Shown: in pieces, positions 8,981 to 18,329 of the stretch
How the letters are laid out: each line of letters opens with the position of its first letter
Position numbering within the stretch: the first letter of the stretch is position 1
Assembly (NCBI RefSeq): GCF_014596475.1
Contig: NZ_MECJ01000028.1
Location: forward strand, 434,001-498,000
Length of the DNA stretch: 64,000 bases
Source of the DNA: Streptomyces sp. CBMA152
GTDB lineage: Bacteria; Actinomycetota; Actinomycetes; Streptomycetales; Streptomycetaceae
Reading direction: 5' to 3'
Translations under genes and position numbers: made by a program
Notes under the pieces: model-generated
Told to the model about the DNA's origin: nothing
The model's input: only the letters and a program-made list of their open reading frames with translations
Database searches by the model: none

Positions 8981-10132
8981 TTGCCTTCGCATCGCAAGCC
9001 GCGCACCCGAATACGTACGGCCACGCCCGCCGTCGGCATCACCACGGCCGCGCTCGCCTCGGTGGGCCTGCTGGCCCAGAGCGCGAGCGCCGCTCCCGGC
9101 GGGCCGACGCCCACGGTCGAGGAGGTCCAGCGCAAGGTCGACGACCTCTACCGGCAGGCGGGCACGGCCACCGAGAAGTACAACCGGGCCAAGGAGAGCG
9201 CCGACCAGCAGCGCGAGAAGACCGACGCGCTGCTCGACCAGGTCGCCCGGGGCACCGCCCGGCTGAACGACACCCGCCGGGTGCTGGGGAGCTACGCCGC
9301 CGAGCAGTACCGCACCGGCGGCATGACCTCCACGATGACGCTGATGCTCGCGGACGACCCGCAGACGTTCTTCGACCAGAACCAGCTGATGAAGCAGCTG
9401 ACCGGCCGCGAGGAACAGGCGCTGCGCACCTTCGAGACCGAGCGCGCGGCCAACGCGAAGCAGCGCGCCGAGGCGAGCCGGAGCCTGGCGCAGCTGACCG
9501 CCTCGCAGGAGGCCCTGCGGACCGGCAAGCGGGACGTCCAGGCGAAGCTGGCCGCCGCGCGCACCCTGCTGAGCACGCTCACCGCGCAGGAGAAGGCCCG
9601 GCTCGCGGCCCTGGAGAAGGCCAAGGAGGACGAGGCGCGGCGCAAGGCCGAGGAGCTGGCGGCGCGGCAGGCGGCGGCGAAGAAGGCGGCGGATGCCGCG
9701 GCCGCGGCCCGTAAGCCGTCGTCGGGCTCGACCGGTACGGGAGGCGGTACGGGCTCCACGTCACCCTCGGCGCCCTCGTCGTCCACCAAGGCCGACAAGG
9801 CGCTCGCGTTCGCCCGCGCCCAGATGGGCAAGCCGTATGTGTGGGGCGCGGTCGGGCCGTCCTCGTACGACTGCTCGGGGCTCACCCAGGCCGCCTGGAA
9901 GGCCGCCGGGGTGGATCTGCCGCGTACCACCTGGGACCAGGTCAACGTCGGCACCCGGGTCGCCACGGCCGATCTGCGCCCCGGTGACCTGGTGTTCTTC
10001 TACGACGACATCAGCCACGTCGGGATGTACATCGGCAACGGGATGATGATCCACGCGCCGCACCCGGGTGCGTACGTACGCGAGGAGTCGATCTACTACA
10101 TGCCGATCTACGGGAGCGTGCGCCCCGCGTAG
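8981..10132 (+). CDS. Secreted NlpC/P60 (C40) peptidoglycan hydrolase
   Basis: 383 residues from TTG 8981, selected because GGAAGGAGG ends eight bases upstream. A Tat/Sec-like signal with twin arginines (HRKPRTRIR) and cleavage near ASA-AP (about residue 33) directs secretion. A long coiled coil (about 40-250) leads to a Ser/Thr/Gly linker and the C40 domain (about 270-383) with catalytic DCSGL, a His in DDISHVGMYIG and the terminal MMIHAPHPG motif. By family it is a D,L-endopeptidase that cuts the stem peptide. Its layout matches mycobacterial RipA-type proteins, where the coiled coil autoinhibits or recruits partners. A close paralogue lies 0.7 kb downstream. Confidence 0.9.
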   Translation: MPSHRKPRTRIRTATPAVGITTAALASVGLLAQSASAAPGGPTPTVEEVQRKVDDLYRQAGTATEKYNRAKESADQQREKTDALLDQVARGTARLNDTRRVLGSYAAEQYRTGGMTSTMTLMLADDPQTFFDQNQLMKQLTGREEQALRTFETERAANAKQRAEASRSLAQLTASQEALRTGKRDVQAKLAAARTLLSTLTAQEKARLAALEKAKEDEARRKAEELAARQAAAKKAADAAAAARKPSSGSTGTGGGTGSTSPSAPSSSTKADKALAFARAQMGKPYVWGAVGPSSYDCSGLTQAAWKAAGVDLPRTTWDQVNVGTRVATADLRPGDLVFFYDDISHVGMYIGNGMMIHAPHPGAYVREESIYYMPIYGSVRPA

Positions 10133-10169
10133 CGGTCAGCGGAAACGATCAACCGGCCGACGCCGCGGG

Positions 10170-10523
10170 TCACGTCCAGAGCGTCGCGATGAAGATGTTC
10201 GCCATCGTCAGGCCGCCCACCGCGCCGAACAGGGCCTTCTCGACCTTCTCGTCGTCCCGCTTCACATAGACCGCGCCCAGGATGACCACCAGGATCGCCA
10301 GCTTGAGGCCGATCTTGGCGGTGTTCAGGGTGTTGTCGTCGGCCTGGTTGAGGCCGACCAGGGCCACGCCCGTGACCAGCATGGTCAGCGCGCCGTGCAG
10401 CATCGCGGGCACGAAGCGCGCGGTCCCGGCACCCATCGCCTTCATCTGCGTCAGAAAGCCGCCGAGCAGCGAGGCGATGCCGATGATGTGCAGGGCGACG
10501 AAGACATTGATGAGTACGTCCAT
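10170..10523 (-). CDS. Small integral membrane protein
   Basis: 117 residues from ATG 10523, with four predicted membrane helices (starting MDVLINVFVALHIIGIASLLG). There are no recognised catalytic motifs. There is no SD, but TAGGCT (10532-10537 on the minus strand) lies eight bases before the ATG, so transcription may begin next to the start codon. The gene lies in the opposite direction between two cell-wall hydrolase genes; whether it works with them is unknown. The frame extends upstream to 10649, but that part lacks coding bias. Confidence 0.75.
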   Translation of the reverse strand: MDVLINVFVALHIIGIASLLGGFLTQMKAMGAGTARFVPAMLHGALTMLVTGVALVGLNQADDNTLNTAKIGLKLAILVVILGAVYVKRDDEKVEKALFGAVGGLTMANIFIATLWT

Positions 10524-10852
10524 GGAATCGGAGCCTAACGACCCCGGGTCACGGCTCGGCAGCCAGGTGGGGGTCTCATCCGGCGCTTCGGTCACAGCCG
10601 CACCGTAAAAGGGGGCCGAGCCAGCGACACTCCGGTCACATACGGTCATTCAGGCACCGGAAGAGAACACTTCCCTTCATTGGCTCACTCGCCCGTGTCA
10701 CCGAGGTTTAGCGTCCTCCACCAGGTGACCGGACTCCCCACCGCCGCCCCCTACCGGGCGGCCATCGGTCACCACGCCGAGAGATCCGGCGGCGGGCCGT
10801 CCCCCCTGTGCGGTCCGTCGCCGGATGCGAACGGAAGGACGTGAAGGCCCTA

Positions 10853-11935
10853 GTGGCTGCACACCGAAAGCCCAGGCAGCACCCGCTCACCGGCCCCGCC
10901 GCCCGCACCGCGGCGACGCTGGCCCTGGCCGGGGCCGCCACCGCCACCGCCTTCGAGGGCACCGGCCACGCCGAGCCCCGCCTCACCCCCGCTCAGGTGA
11001 AGGCCAAGGTGGACAGGCTGTACCAGGACGCGGAGGTCGCCACCGAGGCGTACGACGGCACCAAGGAGAAGGCCGACGAGACGCAGAAGTCCGTCGACGA
11101 CCTCCAGGACGAGGCCGCCCGCAAGACCGACCGGCTCAACATCGCACGCAACGCGCTGGGCTCGATCGCCACCGCCCAGTACCGCACCGGCGGCATCGCC
11201 CCCGCGCTCCAGCTGATGCTCTCCTCGGACCCGCAGCAGTACCTCGACGACGCGGCGTTCGAGGAGCGGGCCGGGGACCGTACGGCGAACGCCGTGGCCG
11301 GGGTCCGCAAGCAGCTCGCCGAGCTGAAGCGGCTGCACACCAACGCGGACGGCCGCCTCGCCGAGCTGCGCGGCCAGCAGGCGCAGCTCAAGCGGCAGAA
11401 GGAGAGCATCAAGTCGAAGCTCGACTCGGCCCAGGCGCTGCTGTCCCAGCTGACCGCCGAGGAGCGGACCGCGTACGAGGGCCAGGACGGCGCCCGTACC
11501 GAAGGCTCCGCAGCCTCACGCGCCAGCCGCTCCTCCTCCGGAGATGCCTCGCCCGCCGTTCCCGACGGCCTGCTCCCGGCCCCCAGCGGGCGCGCGGCGG
11601 CCGCCGTCGCCTACGCCTACGCGGCGCTCGGCAAGCCGTACGTGTGGGGTGCGACCGGGCCGTCCTCGTACGACTGCTCCGGGCTCACCCAGGCCGCCTG
11701 GGGCGCGGCGGGCGTCTCGCTGCCGCGGACCACGTACACCCAGATCAACTCCGGGACCCGGGTCTCCCGTTCCGCCCTGGCCCCGGGGGACCTGATCTTC
11801 TTCTACTCGGGCGTCAGCCATGTCGGGCTGTACATCGGCGGCGGCCAGATGATCCACGCGCCGCACCCGGGGGCGCCGGTGCGGATCGCGCCGATCGACC
11901 AGATGCCGTTCGCGGGGGCGACCCGGCCGGCGTGA
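10853..11935 (+). CDS. Secreted NlpC/P60 (C40) peptidoglycan hydrolase, paralogue
   Basis: 360 residues from GTG 10853 (MAAHRKPRQH start, matching the upstream paralogue). It has a signal peptide (cleavage near residue 35), a coiled coil (about 40-215), a short Ser-rich linker and a C40 domain with DCSGL, SHVGLYIG and MIHAPHPG. It differs from the first copy by a shorter coiled coil and linker. Both copies keep the block YVWGA.GPSSYDCSGLTQAAW almost unchanged, so their cleavage specificity should be the same while partner binding may differ. It is a D,L-endopeptidase by family and is convergent with the esterase gene 21 bases away. Confidence 0.9.
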   Translation: MAAHRKPRQHPLTGPAARTAATLALAGAATATAFEGTGHAEPRLTPAQVKAKVDRLYQDAEVATEAYDGTKEKADETQKSVDDLQDEAARKTDRLNIARNALGSIATAQYRTGGIAPALQLMLSSDPQQYLDDAAFEERAGDRTANAVAGVRKQLAELKRLHTNADGRLAELRGQQAQLKRQKESIKSKLDSAQALLSQLTAEERTAYEGQDGARTEGSAASRASRSSSGDASPAVPDGLLPAPSGRAAAAVAYAYAALGKPYVWGATGPSSYDCSGLTQAAWGAAGVSLPRTTYTQINSGTRVSRSALAPGDLIFFYSGVSHVGLYIGGGQMIHAPHPGAPVRIAPIDQMPFAGATRPA

Positions 11936-11956
11936 CGGCCTATTACTCCGGGCGGG

Positions 11957-13093
11957 TCAGACGCCGTTGGCCGCCGCGACCTTGCCCGCCCCGCCCATCT
12001 CCTTCGTCAGCCAGCGGAAGACGTCCGGCACCTGGTGCTCCCAGACGCTGCTGCGGTGGCCGCCGCCGTTGAGGCGTACGACGTGGACGACGGTCGGGGC
12101 CTTGGCCGCCTTCTTGAGCGCCATGCCGTCGTTGTAGCCGTCACCCATCTCGCCGGAGACGAAGAGCGAGGTCAGCGGCGGGGTCTTGGCGTTCTTGAGG
12201 ATCCACAGCGGGTTGGACTCCTGGCGCAGCTTCGGGTCGTGCGCGGTGATCGAGGCGCCCTCGGCGGCCGGGTCGTTGTAGCCGGAGAGGTCGACGCCGG
12301 CCCGGTAGCGGTCGGGGTGCTCGATGGCGAGCTTGCCCGCGCAGTGGCCGCCCGCCGAGTACCCGGCGACGGCCCAGCCGTCGGCCCCGGTGTCGGCGCG
12401 GAAGTTGTCGGTGATCATCTTGCGTACGTCGACGCTGATCCAGGTGTCGGCGTTGACGACGCCCGGCACATTGGCGCAGCCGGTGTCCTTGCCGTCGAGC
12501 AGCGTGGTGCGCGGCGAGACCAGGATGAAGGGGGCGACCTCGCCGCGCTGCATCATCGGGGTCAGCTGCTTCTGGGTGTGCAGCGTGCCGAACCAGGCGC
12601 CGATGGACCCGGGGTAGCCGGGCAGCAGCTCGACCACGGGGAAGGTCTTGTCCTTGTACGCGGGGTCGTTGTACTGCGGCGGCAGCCAGACCGCCACATC
12701 GCCCTCGACGCCGGAGATCGCGCCCTTGAGCGTGGTCTTCATGACGCCGTCGCCGACCTTGCCCTTGTACTCCTTGAAGTTCTGCTTCACCTTCGGCGCC
12801 GAGGCGGCCTTCTTGCCGCCGGTGCCGTCGGGGCCCAGGTCCGGAGCGGCGTTCACGTGGTTGCCGGTGCCGAGCAGGTCGTCCCAGTTGTCGTAGAGCC
12901 CGTTGGCGTTGTTGACCATCACGAAGACCACGAGGACGGCGGTGAACTGGGCGAACAGCAGCATGCCCAGCCGCGAGGCCCCGCGCACCACGGCCGGGCC
13001 GCCGATCCTGCTCCACAGGAACAGGGGCAGCAGCAGGGCCACCGCCGCCACGACGACGGCGGTCAGCAGGAACGGGGTACCGGTCAGGCTCAT
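11957..13093 (-). CDS. Membrane-anchored alpha/beta-fold esterase (tandem copy 1)
   Basis: 378 residues from ATG 13093 (MSLTGTPFLL). Two N-terminal membrane helices (about 5-30 and 42-62) anchor an outer esterase domain of the Esterase-D/antigen-85-like fold. The nucleophile elbow is GYSAGG; the His is in RLNGGGHRSSVW. No classical SD is visible. It is 60-70 percent similar by eye to the gene just upstream in transcription, with the same anchor, TGTPF start, WLPPQY.DPAYK and PFILVSPRTTLL blocks, so the pair arose by tandem duplication. The physiological substrate is unknown; related folds act on cell-envelope acyl esters. Confidence 0.8.
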   Translation of the reverse strand: MSLTGTPFLLTAVVVAAVALLLPLFLWSRIGGPAVVRGASRLGMLLFAQFTAVLVVFVMVNNANGLYDNWDDLLGTGNHVNAAPDLGPDGTGGKKAASAPKVKQNFKEYKGKVGDGVMKTTLKGAISGVEGDVAVWLPPQYNDPAYKDKTFPVVELLPGYPGSIGAWFGTLHTQKQLTPMMQRGEVAPFILVSPRTTLLDGKDTGCANVPGVVNADTWISVDVRKMITDNFRADTGADGWAVAGYSAGGHCAGKLAIEHPDRYRAGVDLSGYNDPAAEGASITAHDPKLRQESNPLWILKNAKTPPLTSLFVSGEMGDGYNDGMALKKAAKAPTVVHVVRLNGGGHRSSVWEHQVPDVFRWLTKEMGGAGKVAAANGV

Positions 13094-13140
13094 CACACGG
13101 GAGAAGAGCCGGTTGTACGAACAGGAGTTGCCCCGCTTGA

Positions 13141-14415
13141 CTAGGGCTTTACCTTTTCGGTACTTGCGTCGGCGGTGACGGGGCGGGGCGACGGGGTCGC
13201 GAGGGGGCGGCCCGGCCCGTGCGGTGCGGGCCGTCCGCCGGGCAGGTGGGCGCTCGCCGGGGCTCCGCTCGGCCGGGGGCCGCCCGGGGGCGGGCTCGGG
13301 ACGGGGCCGTCGAGCACGCCGCTGAGCCAGCGGAAGGCCTGCGGCACCAGCGGCTTCCAGCTGGTGACCCGGTGCCCGCCGGTGGTCCGCACGGCGGTGA
13401 CGGAGGTCGGCGCCTTGGCGGCCCGCTGAAGCGCGAGGCCGTCGTTGTAGCCGTCGGCGGGCTCGCCGGTGAGATAGAGCGAGGTGAGCGGCGGGGTCTT
13501 GGCGTGCGCGATTATCCACAGCGGGTTGGTCTCCCGCCGCAGCCGCGTGTCATGGGCGGCGACCGAGGAGGGCTCGGCGCCGGGGTCGTTGTAGCCGGAG
13601 AACCCGATGCCCGCGCGGAAGCGGTCCGGGTGCTCCAGGGCGAGCTTGGCCGCGCAGTGCGCCCCGGCCGAGAACCCGGCGACGGCCCACCCGGCGGAGC
13701 TCTTCTGCGCCCTGAAGTTGTCGGTGACCATCTTGCGCACGTCGACGCTCAGCCAGGTGTCGGCGTTGACGACGCCCGGAACGTTGACGCAGCCGGTGTC
13801 CTGGCCGGGCAGCAGCGTGGTGCGCGGCGAGACCAGGATGAACGGTGTGGCCTCGCCGTTCTCCGTCATCGGCCTGAGCTGCGTCTGTACGTCGAGGTTG
13901 CCCCACCAGTCCCGCGCGGACCCGGGGTAGCCCGCGAGCAGTTCGACGACGGGGAAGTCCTTGTTCTTGTACGCCGGGTCGTCGTACTGCGGCGGCAGCC
14001 ACACGTACACCTCGCCTTCCGCACCCGACAGCTCCCCCTTGAGGTGCGTGCGCCGCAGGTCCGGCCCGATGTCGGGGTCGTCGGTGACGGGCGTGAAGGT
14101 CTGCCGCACCCGGGGCGAGTCGGCGATGTTCCGCCCGCCGGTGCCGTCGGCGCCGAGGTCGGGGGCGGCGGTGACATGGCTCTCGGTGCCGAGCAGATCC
14201 CCCCAGTTGTCGTACAGCCCGTACTGGTCGTTCACGGCCACGAACACCGCGACGATCGCACTGGTCTGCGCCACCATCACCATCACGAGCCGCACGGCCC
14301 CCCGCACCACCACGGGCCCCCCGACCCGCCCCCACACGAACAGCGGCACGAGCACGGCGAGCACGGCCACGATGAACGCGGCGGCGAGAAACGGAGTACC
14401 GGTCAGGCTTGTCAC
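13141..14415 (-). CDS. Membrane-anchored alpha/beta-fold esterase (tandem copy 2)
   Basis: 424 residues from GTG 14415. It has the same two-helix anchor and esterase domain as copy 1 (elbow GFSAGA, His in TTGGHRVTSW), plus a Pro/Gly-rich tail of about 55 residues (from about 370) that copy 1 lacks. It is transcribed first, 47 bases before copy 1, so the two are probably one transcript. As in copy 1, no SD precedes the start, which begins SLTGTPF in both. The substrate is unknown. Confidence 0.8.
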   Translation of the reverse strand: MTSLTGTPFLAAAFIVAVLAVLVPLFVWGRVGGPVVVRGAVRLVMVMVAQTSAIVAVFVAVNDQYGLYDNWGDLLGTESHVTAAPDLGADGTGGRNIADSPRVRQTFTPVTDDPDIGPDLRRTHLKGELSGAEGEVYVWLPPQYDDPAYKNKDFPVVELLAGYPGSARDWWGNLDVQTQLRPMTENGEATPFILVSPRTTLLPGQDTGCVNVPGVVNADTWLSVDVRKMVTDNFRAQKSSAGWAVAGFSAGAHCAAKLALEHPDRFRAGIGFSGYNDPGAEPSSVAAHDTRLRRETNPLWIIAHAKTPPLTSLYLTGEPADGYNDGLALQRAAKAPTSVTAVRTTGGHRVTSWKPLVPQAFRWLSGVLDGPVPSPPPGGPRPSGAPASAHLPGGRPAPHGPGRPLATPSPRPVTADASTEKVKP

Positions 14416-14517
14416 GTGGAGATAGAGGGTGAGCTACCTGTCCGGGTTGACTGGTTTGCCTGGTTTTTACGTGAGAGGTGTTACGCAGGGGGTATGCGTG
14501 TCGGCTTACGTACGGGC

Positions 14518-15582
14518 CTACTTGCGGAGGCTCTTGGGCGGGGAGCCGACGTTCGTCAGGGCCTCGTCCAGCCAGTCCTTCCCGACCCGGGCCGAGGACG
14601 CGACCTGGCTCAGCGGCTTCGCCACCGACTCGGCCGAACGGCCGCTCGCCTTCACCAGGATGCCCACCATGGATTCGGTCTGCTTGCCCAGGGCCGGGAA
14701 GCCGCCGCTGCCGGCGCCCCGCTCCCAGGTGCGGGTGATGTAGTGCGCCGGGTCGGCGGAGTACGCCGGAACCGGACTCGTGTCCGCGTCCGAAAGACCC
14801 TTCACCGCATCCGCCTTCCACTGCGTCGCCTCGCTCGTCGAGCGGGCGGCGAGCACGTCGTCGGCGATGCCGTCGAGCAGGCCCATCGCGGTGGCGGTGC
14901 CGTTGACCGGCACGGAGACATCGGCCCCGGACGACGTCTTGGTGATCCGCGCCAGATCGTCCGCCGAGCGCGCGGTCTCCGCCTTGCGGAGCGTCGCGTA
15001 CGCGGCGGGGTCGTCGGACACCGCCCGCATGACCAGGATGAGCGGCTGGTTGGCCACGGGCATGCGGACAACGCCCTTGTCGTCGCGCCACGGTCCGCCG
15101 TCCGGTCCGGCGTGCTTGAGATATTCGGCCGACTCGACGTAGTGCACCAGCATGGTGTGCACGTCGGTCGAGTAGTCGGCCAGCAGATCCGCGACCGTCT
15201 GGCGCAGGGGCGCCGCGATGTCCGCCCTGCTGCGGTCCCGGAAGTCGTCGTCGAGCGTGTTGATGAGGTCGCGCATCACCCCGGCCTGCTGGAGCGTGTG
15301 CCGCCCGGAGCCGTCCGAGGCCGCCGCCTTCTTCAACGCGGCGGCCAGATCAGGGCAGTTCATCCCCTTCGTGTCGGCGGGAGCCAGATCCTTCTGGATA
15401 CGGGCGTTCTTGCCGACGGTGGCGCAGGACGGCTGCGCCCCGCCGCCGTCGGAGCGCAGCACGAGCCACGTACCCACCGCTCCGGCGAGAACGACGACGG
15501 CCCCGGTGAGGGCGAGCACCTTCACCGGCACCCGGCGGGCCTTCGGCTCCTGCGGAGCGACCGTCGCCACCTCTGTCTCCAT
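14518..15582 (-). CDS. Membrane-anchored protein sharing the C-terminal domain of its operon neighbour
   Basis: 354 residues from ATG 15582: cytoplasmic tail, one membrane helix (about 20-42), then an outer domain with two Cys (about 53 and 76) that could pair. Residues 101-262 align by eye with residues 486-640 of the upstream 753-residue protein: VMRAVSDDPAAYATL against VMRGLSDDPNAYADL, and GLLDGIADDVL against GTYTAIREDVL. The gene is last in a three-gene operon, 14 bases after the 753-residue gene. The likely role is a membrane-bound partner or competitor for whatever binds that domain, for example an immunity or docking protein. This is inference. Confidence 0.7.
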   Translation of the reverse strand: METEVATVAPQEPKARRVPVKVLALTGAVVVLAGAVGTWLVLRSDGGGAQPSCATVGKNARIQKDLAPADTKGMNCPDLAAALKKAAASDGSGRHTLQQAGVMRDLINTLDDDFRDRSRADIAAPLRQTVADLLADYSTDVHTMLVHYVESAEYLKHAGPDGGPWRDDKGVVRMPVANQPLILVMRAVSDDPAAYATLRKAETARSADDLARITKTSSGADVSVPVNGTATAMGLLDGIADDVLAARSTSEATQWKADAVKGLSDADTSPVPAYSADPAHYITRTWERGAGSGGFPALGKQTESMVGILVKASGRSAESVAKPLSQVASSARVGKDWLDEALTNVGSPPKSLRK

Positions 15583-15596
15583 TTACCTGCCCCGAC

Positions 15597-17858
15597 TCAG
15601 TTGGTGGTGTCGGTGAGGTAGCCGCGCGCCATGGTCAGGCCGTCCGTGTGGCCGTGCATGATGTCGGTGATGAACCCGTTCACCTGCGTCTGCCCCTCCG
15701 GCGTGTTGGTGTTGTAACGCTCGCTCCCCCAGGCGCCCACGATCGTCTTCATCTGCGTGTCCGCCTGCATGAAGGAGTCGGAGATGCCCGCGTTGGCCTT
15801 CGAGTCGGCCTGGGCGCGCATCGCGTTGTCCCACTGGTAGGTGAGGGTGTCGACACCGCGCTGCAGGGAGTCGCCGAACGCGATGGTCGTCTCGCCCGCG
15901 GTGAGATAGAGCGGCGTGAGCGCGCCACCGATGACGTGGTACGCGACCTTCGCCTTCCAGTCGGCCTTCGAGTACTCGGCCGAGCGGGTGTCGTTGAGCA
16001 CGTCCTCGCGTATCGCGGTGTACGTGCCGAGCACGGACCCCGCGTGGGAGAGCGGCACACTGCGGTCGTACCCCGTCGCCCCCGGCGGCATCTGGTGCAA
16101 CTGCTGGTCGATGTAGCGCAGTTCGGTCTTGTTGAGGTCGGCGTACGCGTTCGGGTCGTCCGACAGGCCGCGCATGACCTGCACCAGCTTCTCCGGCGAT
16201 GTCGCCAGATGCGCCTTGCCGTTCGCGTCCGTCCAGGATCCGTCGGCCAGGTGGTCGACGTATCCGCCGCCGGATCCGCCCAGGATCTCGTGGGTGTCCG
16301 GGGTGTACTCGGCGAGCGCCTTGGCCACCGGGTCGCGCAGGTCGGCCGGGACCGTGGTGCTGGTGCCCTGGTCCAGGTTCTTGATGATCGCGTCCATCAC
16401 CCGTGCCTCGGCCGGGGTGTGCCCGGGCACCGGATACGGGTCCTGGTTCAGACCGAGCGGCGGGTGGCCCGTCGCCGCGGCCTCCAGCGCCGAGCCGAGC
16501 CCGGCGCGGGGGTTGGGGATGGGGACGTTCTGGGGGCCGCTGACCCCGGTGGCGATGGAGTGCGTGGGCCATTCCCGGCTGCCGTGTCCCTGGCCCACCA
16601 GGTACTGGAGGTGGTCGGCGCCGTCCTTGTTGGCCGGGTCGAAGAAGTACGTCGAGGCGTCCGGGTTCTTGCTCATGACGCCCATGAGCGCGTCGATCGG
16701 GTCCGGAGTGATGCCCTTGTACTCGGCGCCCCACGTGTCGAAGAGGCCGTGCTTCTGCGCCTTCTCGGCGGCGATCATGTGGTCGCCCAGGTCGTTCAGA
16801 TACTGGTCGTCGTACGGGGTGCTGGCCTTCTGCATCAGCGTCGTGAGGATCTGGTACCCCTCCAGCGGCTGCTGCTTGCTCCCGTAGTTGTGGACGCCGG
16901 CGTCGTCCATCCCGGCCGTCCAGTCCTTGTAGAACTTCCCGTCGGCGCTGTCCAGCCACGCCTTGTACTTCTCGGAGCCCGGCGGCATGTCGGCGATCTT
17001 GCCGGGGACGGTGGTCGCCGTGGCGAGGGAGTCGGCGAAGCCCTGCTCGATGGTCGCGTAGTCGCCCTTGTGGTCCTTGTCCGAGAGCGCCCAGTCGTCG
17101 ATGTGCCGGGTGAACTTGATCGCGCCGTCGGGGCCCAGACCCTGGAGCAGGGTCTGGGTGAAGACCTTGTCGTGGGCGTTGTCGCGGAACAGGGTCTCGG
17201 CCTCGGCCAGTTCCTGCGGGGTCAGCTTCTTGCCGTCCTTGACCTTGTCGGCGAGTTGGAGAGCCGCTTCGGCCTCGTAGTACTCCACGTCGCCGACGGC
17301 CTTGCCGTTGAAGCCGTTCGGGGTGCCGGAGAACGGGCCGGGGTCCGCCCCTACGGCCTCCAGGGCGATCTTCACGCCCTGGTCGGCGTCGTCCATGGCG
17401 GACACGGCCTGGGCGATGTGCTTGCTCCAGGAGTCCTCGACGTCGTGGAAATCCGGGTCGTGGCGCATCGCGTTGGCCGCCGCGGTGCTGACCTTGCTGA
17501 AGTCGAAGGTCGCGGAGCCCGTGTCGGAGACCTTCATCCCCGCCTTGATGGCGTCCTCCTTGGCGGACACCACCTTGGCCTTCAGGTCCACGAACTGCGT
17601 GTACGCGTCGCGCAGCAGCGACGCGACGGCCTTGGCCTCCGTCTGCGCGGCGACGTACTGGTTGTGCGTGGTCGCGAAGTTGGGCCGGGAGTAGAGCGAG
17701 GCCTGACCGGTCCAGGTGCCGTCCAGGCTCACGTTCTGGACCTGGTTCTTGTAGCGGTCCTCCAGCTTCTTGAACTCCCCCGCCATCGCGTCCCACTTGT
17801 CGGCGGCGGTGGTGAGCTGGGAGAGATCGGTCTTCATGATCTCTTCGTACGTCAACAA
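15597..17858 (-). CDS. Large WxG-type helical protein (ESX-like, DUF6571-like)
   Basis: 753 residues from TTG 17858, five bases after GGAGG; that SD overlaps the TAG stop of the preceding gene, so the two are translationally coupled. The N-terminal 100 residues are all-helical with a hairpin motif DGTWTG (about 46-51), as in WXG100/LXG proteins exported by ESX/type VII systems. The middle is helical and Asp-rich; residues 486-640 form the domain shared with the downstream membrane protein. No toxin motif is recognised at the C-terminus. It has no signal peptide, which is normal for type VII substrates. I recall similar Streptomyces proteins labelled DUF6571. Confidence 0.65.
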   Translation of the reverse strand: MLTYEEIMKTDLSQLTTAADKWDAMAGEFKKLEDRYKNQVQNVSLDGTWTGQASLYSRPNFATTHNQYVAAQTEAKAVASLLRDAYTQFVDLKAKVVSAKEDAIKAGMKVSDTGSATFDFSKVSTAAANAMRHDPDFHDVEDSWSKHIAQAVSAMDDADQGVKIALEAVGADPGPFSGTPNGFNGKAVGDVEYYEAEAALQLADKVKDGKKLTPQELAEAETLFRDNAHDKVFTQTLLQGLGPDGAIKFTRHIDDWALSDKDHKGDYATIEQGFADSLATATTVPGKIADMPPGSEKYKAWLDSADGKFYKDWTAGMDDAGVHNYGSKQQPLEGYQILTTLMQKASTPYDDQYLNDLGDHMIAAEKAQKHGLFDTWGAEYKGITPDPIDALMGVMSKNPDASTYFFDPANKDGADHLQYLVGQGHGSREWPTHSIATGVSGPQNVPIPNPRAGLGSALEAAATGHPPLGLNQDPYPVPGHTPAEARVMDAIIKNLDQGTSTTVPADLRDPVAKALAEYTPDTHEILGGSGGGYVDHLADGSWTDANGKAHLATSPEKLVQVMRGLSDDPNAYADLNKTELRYIDQQLHQMPPGATGYDRSVPLSHAGSVLGTYTAIREDVLNDTRSAEYSKADWKAKVAYHVIGGALTPLYLTAGETTIAFGDSLQRGVDTLTYQWDNAMRAQADSKANAGISDSFMQADTQMKTIVGAWGSERYNTNTPEGQTQVNGFITDIMHGHTDGLTMARGYLTDTTN

Positions 17859-17867
17859 GACAGCCTC

Positions 17868-18329
17868 CTACGGGTGCGCCGGCGGCGAGAGCAGGTTCAG
17901 CCCGGACGGCTTGTTCAACGGCCCGAAGTCGTTGCCGACACCGAGGTCGTTGCTGAAGAACAACTGGTTGGTGCCACGCAGCGCGGACTTCTCACCGGAG
18001 AGCCGGGCGAGCAGCGCCGTGACCGACTTCCCCCAGTTTTCCTCGGCCTTCTTCAGACCCGCCGCGGTCGACCAGCCCTCGAACGCCTTGACCGCCGTGG
18101 CGGTCGCCTCGTCCGCCCACGCGCCCGCCTTCTTGCTGTTGGGCTCGAAGTCCGTCTCGATGTCGTTGGCGGCGGTCTTCTTGCGCCCCGCGTTGGAGGC
18201 CAGGTCGTTGTCGTTGCCCGGCCCCGCCGGCGCGGGCGGCCCGTCGTCCGGCACCCGGTTGAGCCGCATGCTCACCGGCTGCCCGGAGGCCTTCGCCTTG
18301 CTCGACGCCCACTCTTCCTCGAAGCTCAT
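17868..18329 (-). CDS. Small protein opening the WxG operon
   Basis: 153 residues from ATG 18329 with GGGGGAG seven bases upstream. It is hydrophilic, with a disordered N-terminal third (Pro/Gly/Asn-rich) and a helical centre (about 70-125); there is no signal and no WxG motif. It ends in a way that supplies the SD for the next gene (stop TAG at 17868-17870 inside TAGGAGG). Small helical partners encoded before WxG/LXG proteins usually act as chaperones or targeting partners for type VII secretion, and that is the best guess here. No sequence family is recognised. Confidence 0.65.
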   Translation of the reverse strand: MSFEEEWASSKAKASGQPVSMRLNRVPDDGPPAPAGPGNDNDLASNAGRKKTAANDIETDFEPNSKKAGAWADEATATAVKAFEGWSTAAGLKKAEENWGKSVTALLARLSGEKSALRGTNQLFFSNDLGVGNDFGPLNKPSGLNLLSPPAHP

